64,000 bases of DNA, from the NCBI GenBank assembly GCA_033085395.1, contig JANQBS010000027.1, positions 206,215 through 270,214 of the forward strand, given 5' to 3'. The first letter of the stretch is position 1. Each line of letters opens with the position of its first letter. Below are positions 32,469 through 44,721 of the stretch, piece by piece. This DNA is from Xanthoparmelia taractica. Taxonomy: Eukaryota > Ascomycota > Lecanoromycetes > Lecanorales > Parmeliaceae. Below the pieces are notes generated by a model. The model saw only the letters and a list, made by a program, of their open reading frames with translations, did no database searches and was not told where the DNA came from. The translations under genes and the position numbers were made by a program.

Positions 32469-35400
32469 ATGCCAGGCATGAAGAAACCCGGTTGCGGGTC
32501 TGGATTGAAAGGCGTTTCTAAGAAGCGGACCCGAAGGCGAATCATCAAATGTTGCGAGAACTGCCGATCAAGCAAGAATAAGTGTAGCAAGCACCAAGGT
32601 GGTTGCGAGCGGTGCATGGAACTTCAATTAATATGTGTTTATCTCCCTCAGGATAATGAAGGGTGGGAGGTGATAGAAAAGGGGAAAGAAGAGCATCGAA
32701 AGATCGAGAACCGCATTGCCAAAAGAGCAAGGGGGGAGGAGGATTGGGAGGAAGACTTCGAAGACGGAAGCGACATTGAGCCAAGTCCCCTCATTGCTAC
32801 CGATGCTGCCTATGAAGACAATGATGACACCGAGGACAATGGAGTTCGAATTGGCAGGTTCAACCTTACTAAAAGGATAGGTTCAAATTATCGCCCAAAG
32901 ATGATCGAGGAGGTAAGTGCGCTGTGATGCCAGTCATCCCTACAGAGGACTGCAGCGTTACTAAGTCATCATAGCTGACACAAATGCTGGATAAAAATGA
33001 TCTTCAGAGATCAGACCACGACAGACAATCATTTGACAGTCTTCCGAGGCCACATTGGCTTGATGCTGCGACTGGACCTAAACTCGCCGACACTGACCCT
33101 GATTACATCGCACCTTCACTCTTCTCGCACACTTTGAATGTCAACCAGCCTGTTCATAAAATATTTCGCTCTCGAGAGCTCGCGGACAAGATTATGGAGT
33201 CTTACTGGGTACGCATATTTCGAGCTTTTTATTCCCCGTGCTTTACCATAATTGAATCGCAAGACATAGTCCAGAGCGGAACCCTCTTCTGCCTTGGAGG
33301 AGAGACAGAGCTGATTCCGAAATGTGCGTAGGAGCGTGTCCATCCCGTCGTCTGCGTGGTTTATAGGCCATCGTTCCTGGAGAGGTACGACCTCTTCTGG
33401 TGTAATATTGCTAGAGGGGCGAAGGACACACCGGAATCCACTCAAGCCCTGGTATACGCTACTCTCTTTGCTGGCGTCGTGAGCATGGATGCCGAAACTG
33501 TTCAAGAGGAGCTGGGAGGTGAGAGGGGACAATGGTTGGAGACCCTCGAAAAAGCCACAGCAATGTCCTTGAGCCGTGCTCATGTGATTCGCACGGAGAA
33601 GCCTGAGACAATACAAGCTTTCGTTATATATCTGGTGAGAAAGGCATCGGTCTGCAGTCCTATGAGAGAGACTTGCAGTAGATCCCAGTGAAGGCGTTCG
33701 AAAGCGCCGGCATGCGATCATACTGATCATTGAGACAGGTCCCTATGTGTCGAAGCATAATTACTCGCACCCTCGCGACACTCGTCGCCTCGGCTATCGA
33801 TCTTGCACGGGGCATGGGACTCAACAGAGACGGTACTTATTATGGGTACGATGCTGTAGTGACGCAGGTCCATCGCATGATCTGGCACCAGCTTTGCTTT
33901 CTGGACATTCGCGTGTGTGAAGCACAAAGTCCAAGGGCGAGAATCCGCAAAGACGAGTTTGATACACATTTTCCCCTCAATATCGAGGATTCTGAACTTG
34001 AGACTGCTGATCTCCACAACGAGAGCATGGACAGATGGACTAGCATGACTCTGACTAACGCTCGCATGGAGTGCAACGAGAAGATCCGAGAGATTTTTGC
34101 CGCTCGACAACGGACTCGACAGGGAAACGATTCGGACTCGGCTTACATCAAGAAGATGCTGGAGACGATCTACGAATTTCAACTATACATGGAGAAAAGG
34201 TACTATTCTATACTCGACGACAATATCCCAATCCAGCATTATACCCGCCTCGTCATAAAATTACACTGCAGGCGCATGCATGGGATTGTTCTACATGAAT
34301 ACCACATGAGCACACCACGGGGAAGGTTGCCAGGTGAAATAATCTACCCTATTATTCGACCAAGTCCGTTCTGACTGTTACATCATCAGAGAAATTGAGC
34401 CGAACCGTGATCAAGTCGGGGCTTGAGACAATGGAGGTTGCCAAAGAGATTGAGACCTCTGATGATTTACTCCCCTGGAGGTGGTACGCAGGGGCGCTGC
34501 AGCAGCACAGTTTTGCTACACTCATGCTAATAGAGGCTTTCGGGTTTCCCTACACAGATTATGCAAAGCGCGCGTGGGAATCGTTGGATTGGATTTTCCA
34601 GGTGCCATCCTGCGTTCCGCATATCCACAAGGGTCGGTGGGTTCTAGAGGGAGCGGTTGCCGTCATGAAAGGGTACCTCAAGGCACGAAGTCTACGCTGC
34701 CCAACCTTTATGGACGAACGGTTGGGAATAGCACCGAGCAGTCGTCGGACGCCAAAATTGTCTCAGGCGCCCGTGACGAGCGACACGGAATCCAGCAGTC
34801 AGGCCATGGCGGTGAATTTCGATCCTCATCCATTATCCATGTATGAGGTATCCTACAAGGCTACAGAACAAGTATGTACCGAGCGGGTAGATCACCTAGT
34901 TTAGGGGTCTCTTTCTTGATTCAAGGATACTGAATGCCCGATTAGGACTCCACGGTCGCGGACTTGGTTGCTTCTGCATCCCATCATCCTGAAAAAAAGG
35001 ATCGAGTTTCCGACGAAGAGGCTTCCTGTATGCCTAGCCGTCCTGATGCCTCGCTGAATGAACTCATCGACGCTACTTTGTCATGGCAGTCCAGTGACTC
35101 TGACTTGATGAACGATAACTCCGCATCTTCGACCGGAGACAACAGCACAACGTCTTCGAGCTACCCAGGTAGCCAAGACACCGTGGGTGGTCCAGGAGAT
35201 GAGGGTGACATCTCACCCACTGGCTCAGCGGAAGATCACATTTTCCACTATCCTCACGACACCATTTGGCAAACGAATACTACGCCCCCTCCGCATTACG
35301 ACCCTCCTGCCGACGACGACGACGACGACACCTGGCACGACGACATCAGCCCCTCACATCATCATCCTTATTCGTCGCTCAACGACTCGCCGATCTTCGA

Positions 35401-35524
35401 CGAAGGTTCGTACGTTCGTTTCTCAGACTGTCCTTCCTCCGCGATCATCCCGAGGGATCCGTCGGCCTTTACGCCGATTAATGAAGACAGCTCCTCCTCG
35501 CCGGATCTTCTTCGGCCCTACTAA
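32469..35524 (+). CDS. Zn(II)2Cys6 transcription factor
   Basis: Six exons (32469-32912, 32975-33208, 33332-33634, 33739-34333, 34390-34871, 34946-35524) join in phase to 878 aa. The binuclear cluster is complete: Cys29, Cys32, Cys39, Cys46, Cys49 and Cys56 (C-x2-C-x6-C-x6-C-x2-C-x6-C), preceded by KKRTRRR. An acidic segment follows, then the fungal-specific regulatory domain with HPVVCVVYRPSFLERYD, TQALVYATLFAG, LATLVASAIDLARGMGLNRD and WHQLCFLDIRVCEAQS. The tail is Ser/Asp/His-rich with a run of Asp, suitable as an activation region. It is nuclear by family. It lies 6 kb left of the polyketide cluster with the nucleoporin gene between, so cluster regulation is possible but not shown. The start is the Met before the Zn cluster; an upstream in-frame Met would add a hydrophobic stretch and is unlikely. 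Confidence 0.92.
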
Positions 35525-36060
35525 CGGTTCTGGCCAGACTGGTCCCCTGCCTCCCAATCTCAGATGTTCGGCATGACTTAATGAACCCGGCGATGATGGA
35601 GCAGACAGACGACTTTACGAAGTAGGAAGGAGAATGGCCTGTCCAAGGGGTAATGTGAGGCATGAAGGTGGCGATCACTGCATACGTATGCAGAGGGGTG
35701 ACTGTGCGGAGGGTTCAGGCTATGTGACGGTGGCTATCTGTAGTGGACACGTCTGATTCGGTTGTTACGCAATACATCTCCTTTCTCTTTTCATTCTCTG
35801 ATCTATGAGCGTCCATGACACATTCGGGCACTGCCCTCGAATTACGTTCTCTTGATGTGGACTTGTAAGGAAGAGCTTAGACAGATTGAACGAACCTAAG
35901 GTAGACGAACGATATGCATCAAGCAGCTCATCGCCCAGATAATGTTTCGCTGTCCATTTGCTGTATACGCCTGCGCTAATGCTCGTAATTTGCTATCGAT
36001 ATCGTACATGCATCTTTCCCTCAAGTATCCAAGCTCATCCATTATCCGCATACGCTCCCT
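35525..36060. other. intergenic between convergent genes
   Basis: Contains only the 3' flanks of two convergent genes; no terminator-like or coding signal beyond short overlapping frames. Confidence 0.4.
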
Positions 36061-39000
36061 CTAGTCTAGACTTCTAATCCTAGGCCCAGTCTTTGAAAAG
36101 GCCTCTTTGATGATCTGATTCACTTGCTGCCGTCTCTGCAGTTTCTCTCTATATCTCCGCACCTCTTCGGGCGTGATATCCTGGATTGCCTTCCTCGGTG
36201 TTGCATGTCCGTTTGTCGATCTGTTCGGAGTATGTGACTGTCCGTTCTGGAGGGTGCCACCGCCCGATCTGGGAAAGAGTTTGCGCTTAGGCGATGTTGA
36301 AGGAAGCGGCGTGAAAGGAGAGCCTTCCCTGCTGCTCTGGCTTAGGGCCGCAGATGAAAAACGTAGATGACGCATTTGGGTTTCTAAGAGGTCGATGTCC
36401 CCGCTCTTCTTCTCGACTATGCTGGTCATTTTCTCGATGGTATTGGTGACTGCCTCGACGGTAGGTTTCTTGAGAGCTCGGCCGTTGGCGTTGCTCGTTT
36501 CGCAGGACGCTAGCTTTGCTCTTAGCATGGTGATGTTCTCCTCCGCCTCCACTAGCAGTTTCTGGAACCTCATGAACTGTTTCCGCAACTCGTACTGCTG
36601 GGTGGCTTGCTCAAGTCGTAGTGGGGCAGTTCTTGCAGACTCGGCGACCTTGGGATTAGATCTTGTCTCGACAGCTTTGGCAACGTCGGCACCTTTGGCG
36701 CGGAGTAAAGCGACGTTTTTGCGTAGTTCGCGACACCCATTGGTTTTCTTTTGCACATCTGGTATCTGGCCAGCTTTGAGCTTCTGCTCGAGCTCGTCCT
36801 CGATTGTGTTCAAATCACCAATCTCAATAAGACACCAGTCATCGTCTTCAAGATCTTCTCTGGAACGACTGGATTGCTGGTGCAGTTCCGTGTGTCCTTT
36901 CACAAAAGCTGTGAGTGATCGGGCGTTAAGTCCCAAAGTATCGATCATCGAATTGATGTCCCGGTAAACCTTTTCGATTTGTCCAGGTATGCCAGGTTTA
37001 TCAACAGCGCCAACGTAATCCTGGTGCGCAAGGAATGGATCCAGTGTCTTCGTACCCTCCACTTCCGTCTCTAGCTCTTCACGTACTCTCTCATCCTCCC
37101 TGTCGCTAAGATCTTGTTCCTCTTCAGCTGCTTGCTTAGCTTGTTGAGCAGCTATCCGCTCTCGTTCTTGCTTTCGGATTTCTTCCGCGGAGGGCTGGGG
37201 TTTCGACGGAACCGCGAGTTGACTCAGAGTATTTTTTCGGTTTGCGAGTGCTTTAAAAGGACCAGGGGCGCTAGCTGATCGCGAGTTATCAGGTCGTAGT
37301 GAGCCTCCAGGAAGCAATGAACGGACTGGACTCGGTGATCTAGGGCTCTCTTGATTCTTCGAGGGAGGGGAAAAGCGGGGCGCTGAGCTACTATCAATTT
37401 CTCCGAAAAGAGATTTGCCAGCTTGCCCATCCTGCGGTCGCGAGACTCTTGAAAATAGTCCTCGCATGGAACTTTTGTCCAAAGGTCCACCGAAAGAGCT
37501 TCCAGGAGTGATCTTGGGGCTCTGGGTAGGATCCGTGCTGGGACTGATCTCTTGGGCAACGTCGACGCCGCTGCCCTCATCATCCAGACCCTCTTCTTCA
37601 TCTTCATCCCCTTCTCCATCCGCATCATCTTCGTCGTCTTCGCCATCATCCTTTGGCAATGCAGCTTGTTCCAAGGGAGGAGGGTCGACTTCCTTGAGCT
37701 TAGTCTTCGATGCTAGGAAGTCAGGGGGCAGAGGAGCATCCTCGGATGATTTGGATGAGTTGGAGGAGTCACCAGGTGCAAAGCTTGTCTTACTCGTTGA
37801 CTCTGGCGGTACGGGATCCTCGGAAGTCTTGGTCTCTTTTGGGGAAGGTGTTCTTGGAGTACCATAGCCTAAGGGAGGAGCGGCCTCTTCTTCGTTCAAT
37901 GGAGAGATGTTATCCTCGTCTGAGTGTGGCTCTTCCTTGATCTTCGGCGATATCTCCACAGAAGGTTGTATCGGCTGTTCAGACTTTTGAGGCGTGTCAT
38001 TTGGTGTAGTAGTCATAGGCGTTGGTTTTCCAAAGGTGGACCTAGAAGGCTGACTGCTTTGTACAGCAGCGGGAGTAGTCTTGGCTTGAGCTTGGGTTCC
38101 AAACAGCCCGCCTGTTGAAGGTGGCACGCTTGGAAATTGGAACTTTGGCGGAGCTGGCTTGGCAACTTCTGTTGTCGTTGCTTCTTGGGTAGGTGCAGGT
38201 TGAGCACTCTCAGCTGGAGCAGCATCATCTTCTTCAGCCATGTCTGCATCTTTAGTCTGAGGAGTGCTAGCCTCTTTTTGTGCTTCTCCTAGGGCGTTGC
38301 CAAAGCCGTCACCAAACATCGACTTCGATGCGTTGCTTTCGGACTTCGAAGTTTCATTTGCGGAAGCGCCATCCCCTTTGAAAGTAGTGCCCAGCGTGAA
38401 AGTACCTCCACCGCCCCCGAAAATGCTCTGAGATGCTTCAGTATCCTTCTTGGGTGTTGCTCCGAAGCTCGTGTTTGTGTTCATGCCGGAGCCAAAAGAC
38501 GAGCCTTGTGCGTTTTTGCCAAATGGACTCTCTGTAGTACCAGCTGGTGCGGCGGTCATGAATCCACTCGTTTTTCCAGCGAAAGATGCGAAGCCCCCAG
38601 AGGTCGGTGCAGCTGCGCTCGCTGGCGTGTTGGAACCAAACGCATTACCAGTGGAGGGAGCACTAAAGGGGGATCTATTGGCACCACCAAACCCAGATTG
38701 TCCGAAAACACTACCCGAAGCCGCTGCTGTTCCAGAGGCTGGTGTACCCCATACAGAACCTCGGTTACCGAAGCCACCAGCAGTTCCAAAAGCCGCACCG
38801 CCCGTAGGTGTTGTACCTCTACCAATGCCGCCCGTCATGCTACCCATTGATGTGGAGGATCCAAAAGCAGGCTGTCCAAATGTCGAGACTCCGCTTTGGG
38901 ACGTTGCAATTGTGCTCGTTGGTGCTCCAAACGGTGACTGAGAATTGCCCATCGCACCGAAACCAGAGACTGAAGAACCTGTCGAGGCAAACGTAGAGGT

Positions 39001-40588
39001 TGCTGGCTTGCTGAATGCGGTGCCAAAGCTACTCTGGCCAAATGCAGGCGCTGCTTGGGTACCAGCGCCGGTAAATGGCGAGGCCTGGCTTTCGGGTTGT
39101 GGCTGCTGCTGTATTTGAGGCCCGCCAGCGGCGACTAGACCTGGGTAGGTGGTCCCTTGTCTGATTGAATCGGCGTATACTATCCACCATGAAGATAGCA
39201 CGCCCTCGTTGTTCAGTACCATTAACGCTGGTAGTGGGCCTTGCGATGCATCGAATTCCTCCTTGGGTAGCGGCCGCAATACTGTGTCCTTGCTGGAAAG
39301 ATCGAAGCAGACACCTATAGGGGAAGTATCTGTCTGATCTTTTGACATTGGCATTTGGGCGCGTCTCGAGTCGTCGGCCATAGCAGTTGTTGTGAAGACA
39401 CCAGTGACTTTCTCTGCGGCAGCATCGTTTGTTAGAGGAGTCTTTGATCTGGTGACCAAGCCGATGTCTACAGAGGCTGTGGACGCCACGACTATAGCAT
39501 CCTGCAGATTTGGCGAGTAATCCCTTAAGCGCTGCATGAATTGGAAAGCGGGACAGCGGTGGAGTCCAAATGGAGGACAAGGGTCAGGAACCCTCTGGAA
39601 TGCCATGGATGCCTGGGGTTTTGTTTGTCGAGTGACCAGGTGATAGTTAGTTTCAGGTATCATCCCATCATCTGGAGAGGAAGGGGTATGAGCAACTAGA
39701 AAAACATCGTTTTCAAGCCATAATATTGAGGAGACTGAGCAAGTCAGCAACCAGGTCATGCGCGACTACATTCGAATTCTCACCATGCTGATCACCATCC
39801 AAGCCGGGCGGTCGAGGGAGTTCTGCTTTGCCTTCCCCTTCAGGTGTCATCTGATAACACATCCCATTCCCAAGACCTGCAATTAGCTGCTTTCCACGAG
39901 CACTCCATGAGACACAGCTAACCCCGTCTTTCAGAACTTGACCTTGAGGCCCACTAAAGAACTCGCGGGTTTTTAGGTTTGCCATGAATAACTGGCCGTT
40001 TGTAGACACTGCAGCGAACAGCTCCGCCTTTTCGGGTGTTGGATTCGGCAGTAGAGCGCGAAGCGCAGTACCGTTAGTGGTGAGCTGGAACGCCGACTCA
40101 GTAGCACCCTGCATTAGAGACTGAACGTCGTAGACCGCCAGACCTCCACCGCTTTCTGCTGATAGCACCAGGAAGCTTTCGTCGGCGGAGAAGGCGACTT
40201 GGGACACCCGCATGCCGACATTGAGGGTCAATTGGGGAGTAAAGGGTTTGATACCGCCATTCGCCGCACTTCCTGCTGAAAATCCTTGCCGCACCGATTC
40301 AGTGCCGGCTACGATGACTGATTCTGGTCCAGCGGCCGCAAGAAGACCTTTCTTTGACGCGACAGATAGTAACGAAGCGGTAGGAGGAGGAAGGGAATCG
40401 ATGGGCCATGGAGACGGTAGTAATTGTAATTTTGCTTCTCCTGCGATCGCTTGAAAGCCAAGTGCCTTCTCCAGCAGTCAGCATCGACCAAAAATTGAGG
40501 GAGGTCGACTGACCTCTGTCGATATTTCCTCCAAGTCGGGACCCTGTTTTATCGAGATTCCTAGTGGAGGGGTCGCTCGAAAAGCCAT
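36061..40588 (-). CDS. NUP159: FG-repeat nucleoporin, Nup159/Nup214 type
   Basis: Exons 40514-40588, 39784-40465 and 36061-39734 (introns 48 and 49 bp) encode 1,476 aa. Residues 1 to about 420 have blade-like segments (MRVSQVAFSADESFLVLSAE, DGVSCVSWSARGKQLIAGLG, VSSILWLENDVFLVAHT, PIGVCFDLSSKD) fitting the Nup159/Nup214 beta-propeller that binds the DEAD-box helicase Dbp5 on the cytoplasmic face of the pore. Residues about 465-800 are dense in FG motifs (GQSSFG, SGFG, SPFG). An acidic/Pro region follows (DDGEDDEDDADGEGDEDEEE) and the last 350 residues are coiled coil (QLRELRKNVALLRAK-like), which in this family anchors to the Nup82 complex. Role: mRNA export at the nuclear pore. Many open frames on the other strand are composition shadows of the repeats. 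Confidence 0.9.
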
Positions 40589-41443
40589 CCTTGCTCTTTC
40601 AAAATCCGGAGAGACTGTTCGGACTTCTCGTCTTAAGAGGTGCCTGTAGACTTTGGCGTTAGGCGGGGTTCGAGCCGCTGTAAAAGAGTGTCGTCGGGCT
40701 AACACATGAGTCCCGGTGAAGAATTTGAGGGTATGGTCCAGGATAGAAGCTCTATGTCAAGTATGCAACCCTAACCTTGCTACCACGATTCATCTGGGCA
40801 ACCGAGTGAAGTTCGCTGGAGCTCGTGTAGATGTCGTGTTTGGAGCTCTTGGCAAGTCTTGGCATCATAAGAACCTACGTACCTTAGGGTACATTACCTT
40901 ACCTAAGGGTACCTAACCTAGGCGATTTTTGCTGGGATTCAATAACGGTGCAGGTACGGTTTCATAACAGTTGCATTTCGGTTACCGTACAGTATTTTAC
41001 AAGTGCTCTCGTTGTGGTGGTTGGGGGGATGGCCCCTACTCCCCATTTGGTTAGTGTTTCATGACTTCTCTGCTTGGGTAGAAGTAGGAGTACTTCCAAG
41101 TACTTCTGCCCCATGGCCAGGCCCGTCATGGCCGCTATTCCTTTATCAGTCCTCGCTGATAGCCGTAGTAGCCTATCAGCTCCGAGCAGAGACCTAAGGT
41201 AATGCTGACGCGTGAGGCAGTCTCGACCTTTCGTGGCTGCGGAATGATGCAGGGTCCTCGCCAACGATATAGTCCATTGGGCATAGCAAGAGCGAGCTCT
41301 CCAAGTTGAATCTGTTGTACTGTGAGACTGCTTTCACTTCTTCTCATCTCTCACAAGGCGCAGCAATAATTTCGTACGTGCTGTCAGAACATATTCTGCC
41401 TTTCTCCCAGCTTTTGTTCTAGTCCTGGTGAAAGGATAGTACT
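40589..41443. promoter_or_regulatory. divergent upstream region with CCTAAGGTA-type palindromes
   Basis: Separates the nucleoporin from the first cluster gene. Around 40878-40921 several overlapping near-palindromes built on tACCTTA/TAAGGTa occur (for example ttacctaagggtaccta). Similar motifs recur at 43991-44012 on the other side of the monooxygenase gene. They may be degenerate repeat debris or regulator sites; no gene is supported here. Confidence 0.4.
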
Positions 41444-43317
41444 ATGGCTATTCACGCTGCTAATTCTGAATCATTCTCCGCCGAGGAGTCTACACCATGG
41501 GATGGCTCTACGCAATCGCTGAAAGTTATAATCATCGGCGCAGGTATCGCAGGGTTGTCTGCTGCTGTAAGCCTGCGCCGTGCCGGGCATGATGTAGAGG
41601 TTTGGCGCGCCCTGTTCCAAAGCCTGATTCATTGTCTCTTATTCCAGTCGGAGTCAGATCTTCGAACAATCTTCTTTCGCAAATGAGATTGGTGCTGCGA
41701 TTCATATTTGTCCAAACGCTTCTCGGGTCGTCCTTCCCTGGGGATTTGATCCGGTTCAAGCACGCCTGAACGTGGCCGAAACGGTGCGTTGTGATCTTTT
41801 TCTACGCGCGAGCAGAGTCGAAGGAGCAGGAAGATTCATATGTAGAGGTTACGCTCCGACACTCGGGACTCTCTCTGATAGATGAACGCCAGGGGTTGAT
41901 AGCGCAAGCAAGTACTCTCAAAGCTATCTATGAGTCCGACTATTCTCACGTAGAGAGCAAATACAATGCACCATGGTACTTCGCCCACCGCGTCGATCTA
42001 CACAACTCTCTGAAAGAGCTTGCGCTGCAGGACGCCGGAGTTGGGAGACCTGCTCGACTTCGACTCCGCGCCCGAGTTGTCAGTATCGTGAGTACATGTC
42101 AACCTGCAATATCAATTGGTACTAGTCTTGACCTTCTATTGGGCGCCTTAGGATCCAAGCGCAGGAACTGTTGTTCTAGACAGTTCTACAACCTATAAGG
42201 CAGATCTTGTCATTGCCGCCGATGGTGTCCATTCCACTGCTGTGGCTCTGGTCACTGGTCGCGAGACTCCAGCCATGCCAACTGGCTTTTCTGCCTTTCG
42301 ATTTCTCATTCCCACTGAGGAGCTCCTGGCGGATAAGCAGACAGCACATATCCTGGAAGGGAAAGATGGACAGTTCAAGATTTTTGTGGGAGAAGGGGGA
42401 AGACGCCTTGTGTAGTACCCATGTCGTTCGTGAGTCCACGTATATCAGGATGACGAGGTTTGTGAAGGTTGTTAATAAGAATAAGGAGCACGCTCCAAAA
42501 TTTCGTTGCTATACATCCGGACAGTCAGAAATTCGCATCGATTGAAGGCGCGTGCTGAATGCTTAGGTGGGCGTACAAGATGCTGACTGCTTGTCTCTTA
42601 GAATGGAATGTTGGAGCCAAGAATTCAGACTTGCTCGCAGAATATCAAAGCTTCCATCCCGATCTCGTTGCTACGTGTAGGTAGGTGTCAGCTAAGAAAC
42701 GCTTTCCTCAGCCCAGCGCCCAAAGCATGGAATCTACGCTGAAGCGAGAACAGCAAGGCCGCCGACGTCAAGCTCTGGAAGCTCCTTTACCGGGAGCCTA
42801 TACCCACCTGGTACAAGCAGCGTCTTGTCCTAATTAGGGATGCCGCGCACCCTATGCTCCCGCGTAGGTCCATACCTCCTTGTTTCGATGAATGCGATAT
42901 TCATGTGATTTATATCATCTAGATCAGGGGCAGGGCGGTGCCCAAAGTATCGAAGACGGAGCAGCCATCGGCATCCTGTTCAGCAGACTCCCCCAAGACT
43001 ACCGAGCCAACCTAGACGCAGAGATCGCCAGGAGGCTGTCCGCCTTTGAGGATGTGCGCAAAGCCCGCGCTTCTCTCATGCAGATCTACAGCAACGCAGG
43101 TCAAGACGAGGCTGAGAAGATTCGTGATGAGGCGGTACGCTTTTTGGGTCCTGGTCTTAAAGTCCCCAGTGAGTACTCTTGGTGTTGCAATTGGTCTACA
43201 TTCAAAGCGGCTAACGAGTGCCCGTCTATCTTTGCAGCAAATCAAGCCGACTTTCTCGAATTCAATTTTGGGTTTGATGTTGTCAAGGAGAGCGAGGCTG
43301 TCTTGGCGCGTCTTTAA
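41444..43317 (+). CDS. FAD-dependent aromatic monooxygenase with in-frame TAG
   Basis: Nine exons (41444-41599, 41658-41783, 41830-42087, 42152-42429, 42486-42547, 42602-42680, 42754-42863, 42923-43168, 43238-43317) keep phase through eight introns and would give 464 residues. Salicylate-hydroxylase-type landmarks: VIIIGAGIAGLSAAVSLRRA (Rossmann GxGxxG), HDVEIFEQSS, FAHRVDLHNSL (FAD-contacting Arg), ADLVIAADGVHS (GD-like motif) and RDAAHPMLPHQGQGGAQSIE (second FAD motif). Such enzymes hydroxylate aromatic rings using NAD(P)H and O2, fitting tailoring of the nearby PKS product. Two defects: codon 268 is TAG (42413-42415) exactly where relatives have Trp before YPCR, and the intron at 42548 begins GC rather than GT. 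Everything else is intact, so this is a very young pseudogene, a readthrough case or a sequencing error. Confidence 0.85.
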
Positions 43318-44230
43318 GAATTTTGCATTCTTATGCTCTATGCTCCTTATTACAAATGGCCCATCTCGCACGAATACTGAGTAAGAGGAACAACGCGTGA
43401 TTTCAGAACTTTCAAAATGGTCAAGCGACATAGATTGCCCCCGTGTAGCCATGGCATGAACTTTATGCTTGGCGGCGACCCTCTAGCCATGCTAAGGAAC
43501 TGTGTGATCATCCTCATGCGACGATACAATGCTGCATGATCAAGGTAAAAAAAGTACTACGTGCCACGCAATCTAATCTCTCTAATGCGCGCAGCCCTTC
43601 CATCGATTGACTGCGTTATCATCCACAAAAAGCGCCTCCAGGATAGTGCGTGTGGCCACGCTCTCGCCTTCACGCAAACACGCTGATACTGCAAACGTAG
43701 ATCAGCCTGCTTGAAAAGCTACTTGAAATCCTTCTCGTTTCGCTCGCGCGCATTGTGCAGGTCCAACATCTGCATGTCCATCCAGAACCCTCAGGCGGCG
43801 CATGAAACTCTATGCGAGAAGCAACCGACGTAGGGAGTGATTCTCCGCTAGAACGGATAGCATTGGGTATATAGGAATATATGTTCTGCTGATGCTCCTC
43901 ACACAGTCGACTCCGGCGCCGTCACCGAGGCCGAGCTGCGGGGATTAGCAGCGGTCGTGGGGTGACGGCGGCGCCGAAAGTGCCAAACGCTAAGGTACCT
44001 AAGGTTGGTACCGTACTTTAGGAGCTCGAGGGGTTGTCAGATAGGGGATACCCCGTAGAATTAGGTACCTGGGTGCCCTGATTCTCTTCCAGCTGCAGCT
44101 CAGAATATCTTGCTTCCCTTTCTACTCAGTTGTACAGGGGAGATGGGCTAGGTATGTCGGACGAAGACTAGCACCACAAAACAAACCATCACAACTTTTC
44201 CGAAATACCTCGCGCGATTCTACGTAACAT
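43318..44230. other. intergenic, cluster interior
   Basis: Non-coding spacer. It includes the motif cluster at 43991-44012 (ctaaggtacctaaggttggtacc) and leads into the inverted minisatellite. No gene is supported. Confidence 0.45.
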
Positions 44231-44590
44231 GTTTCTCGTAGAAAGTCCCCGTGATAGCCTCCGTAACGTGGACATCCCCGTAGACACCCCTCGTAGATAG
44301 ACCTATTGGATTATAACTTCTAACATTTAAGCTCCAGTTTCCTGTTCAAAGGGTCTTATTTGTCAAGGTAATTTACGAAAGCAGTCTATTCACGGGGATG
44401 TCTACGGGGATACCCAGGGGCTATTTACGGGGGCTATCTACGGGGGCTAAGGTATCTACGGGGGCTATCTACGGGGGGTCCTACGGGGGGGGTTCTACGG
44501 GGTCGTTGACCGAGCTGTCTGCGGAGGCTAACTACGGGGTGTCCACGCGGACTATTACGAGGATATCTCTAGAGGCTATTTACGAGGAAG
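44231..44590. repeat. inverted minisatellite based on CTACGGGG
   Basis: Left arm (about 44237-44305) carries ccccgtag-type units in reverse orientation; right arm (about 44390-44590) carries many forward units: tctacggggatgtc, ttacgggggctatctacggg, tctacggggggtcctac. About 80 bp of AT-rich sequence separates the arms. The forward arm has a period of about 11-18 bp with imperfect units. The arms are complementary in sense and could fold into a long imperfect hairpin. The 80-residue open frame over the right arm is a repeat artefact. Confidence 0.75.
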
Positions 44591-44721
44591 AAATTCTGAT
44601 GGTTTGGTTTTGCCGTAGTTTTAGTCTTCGGCCGCCGTAGTGACTAGGATTAATTGAGGATAGCATCACCACCAATGGCAATCGAATTCTGCCCAAGCTA
44701 CCTTATCCACTCTATTTCCAT

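Noticed and set aside
38450..38941. 163-codon frame antisense to the nucleoporin
   Set aside because: Shadow of the FG-repeat coding sequence; Pro/Ala/Val bias follows from the complementary Gly/Phe/Ser codons.
40300..40500. Independent short gene antisense to the nucleoporin N-terminus
   Set aside because: The minus-strand frame is continuous with the beta-propeller exon and explains the conservation.
44398..44640. 80-codon Gly/Ser/Thr-rich frame
   Set aside because: Direct translation of the CTACGGGG minisatellite.
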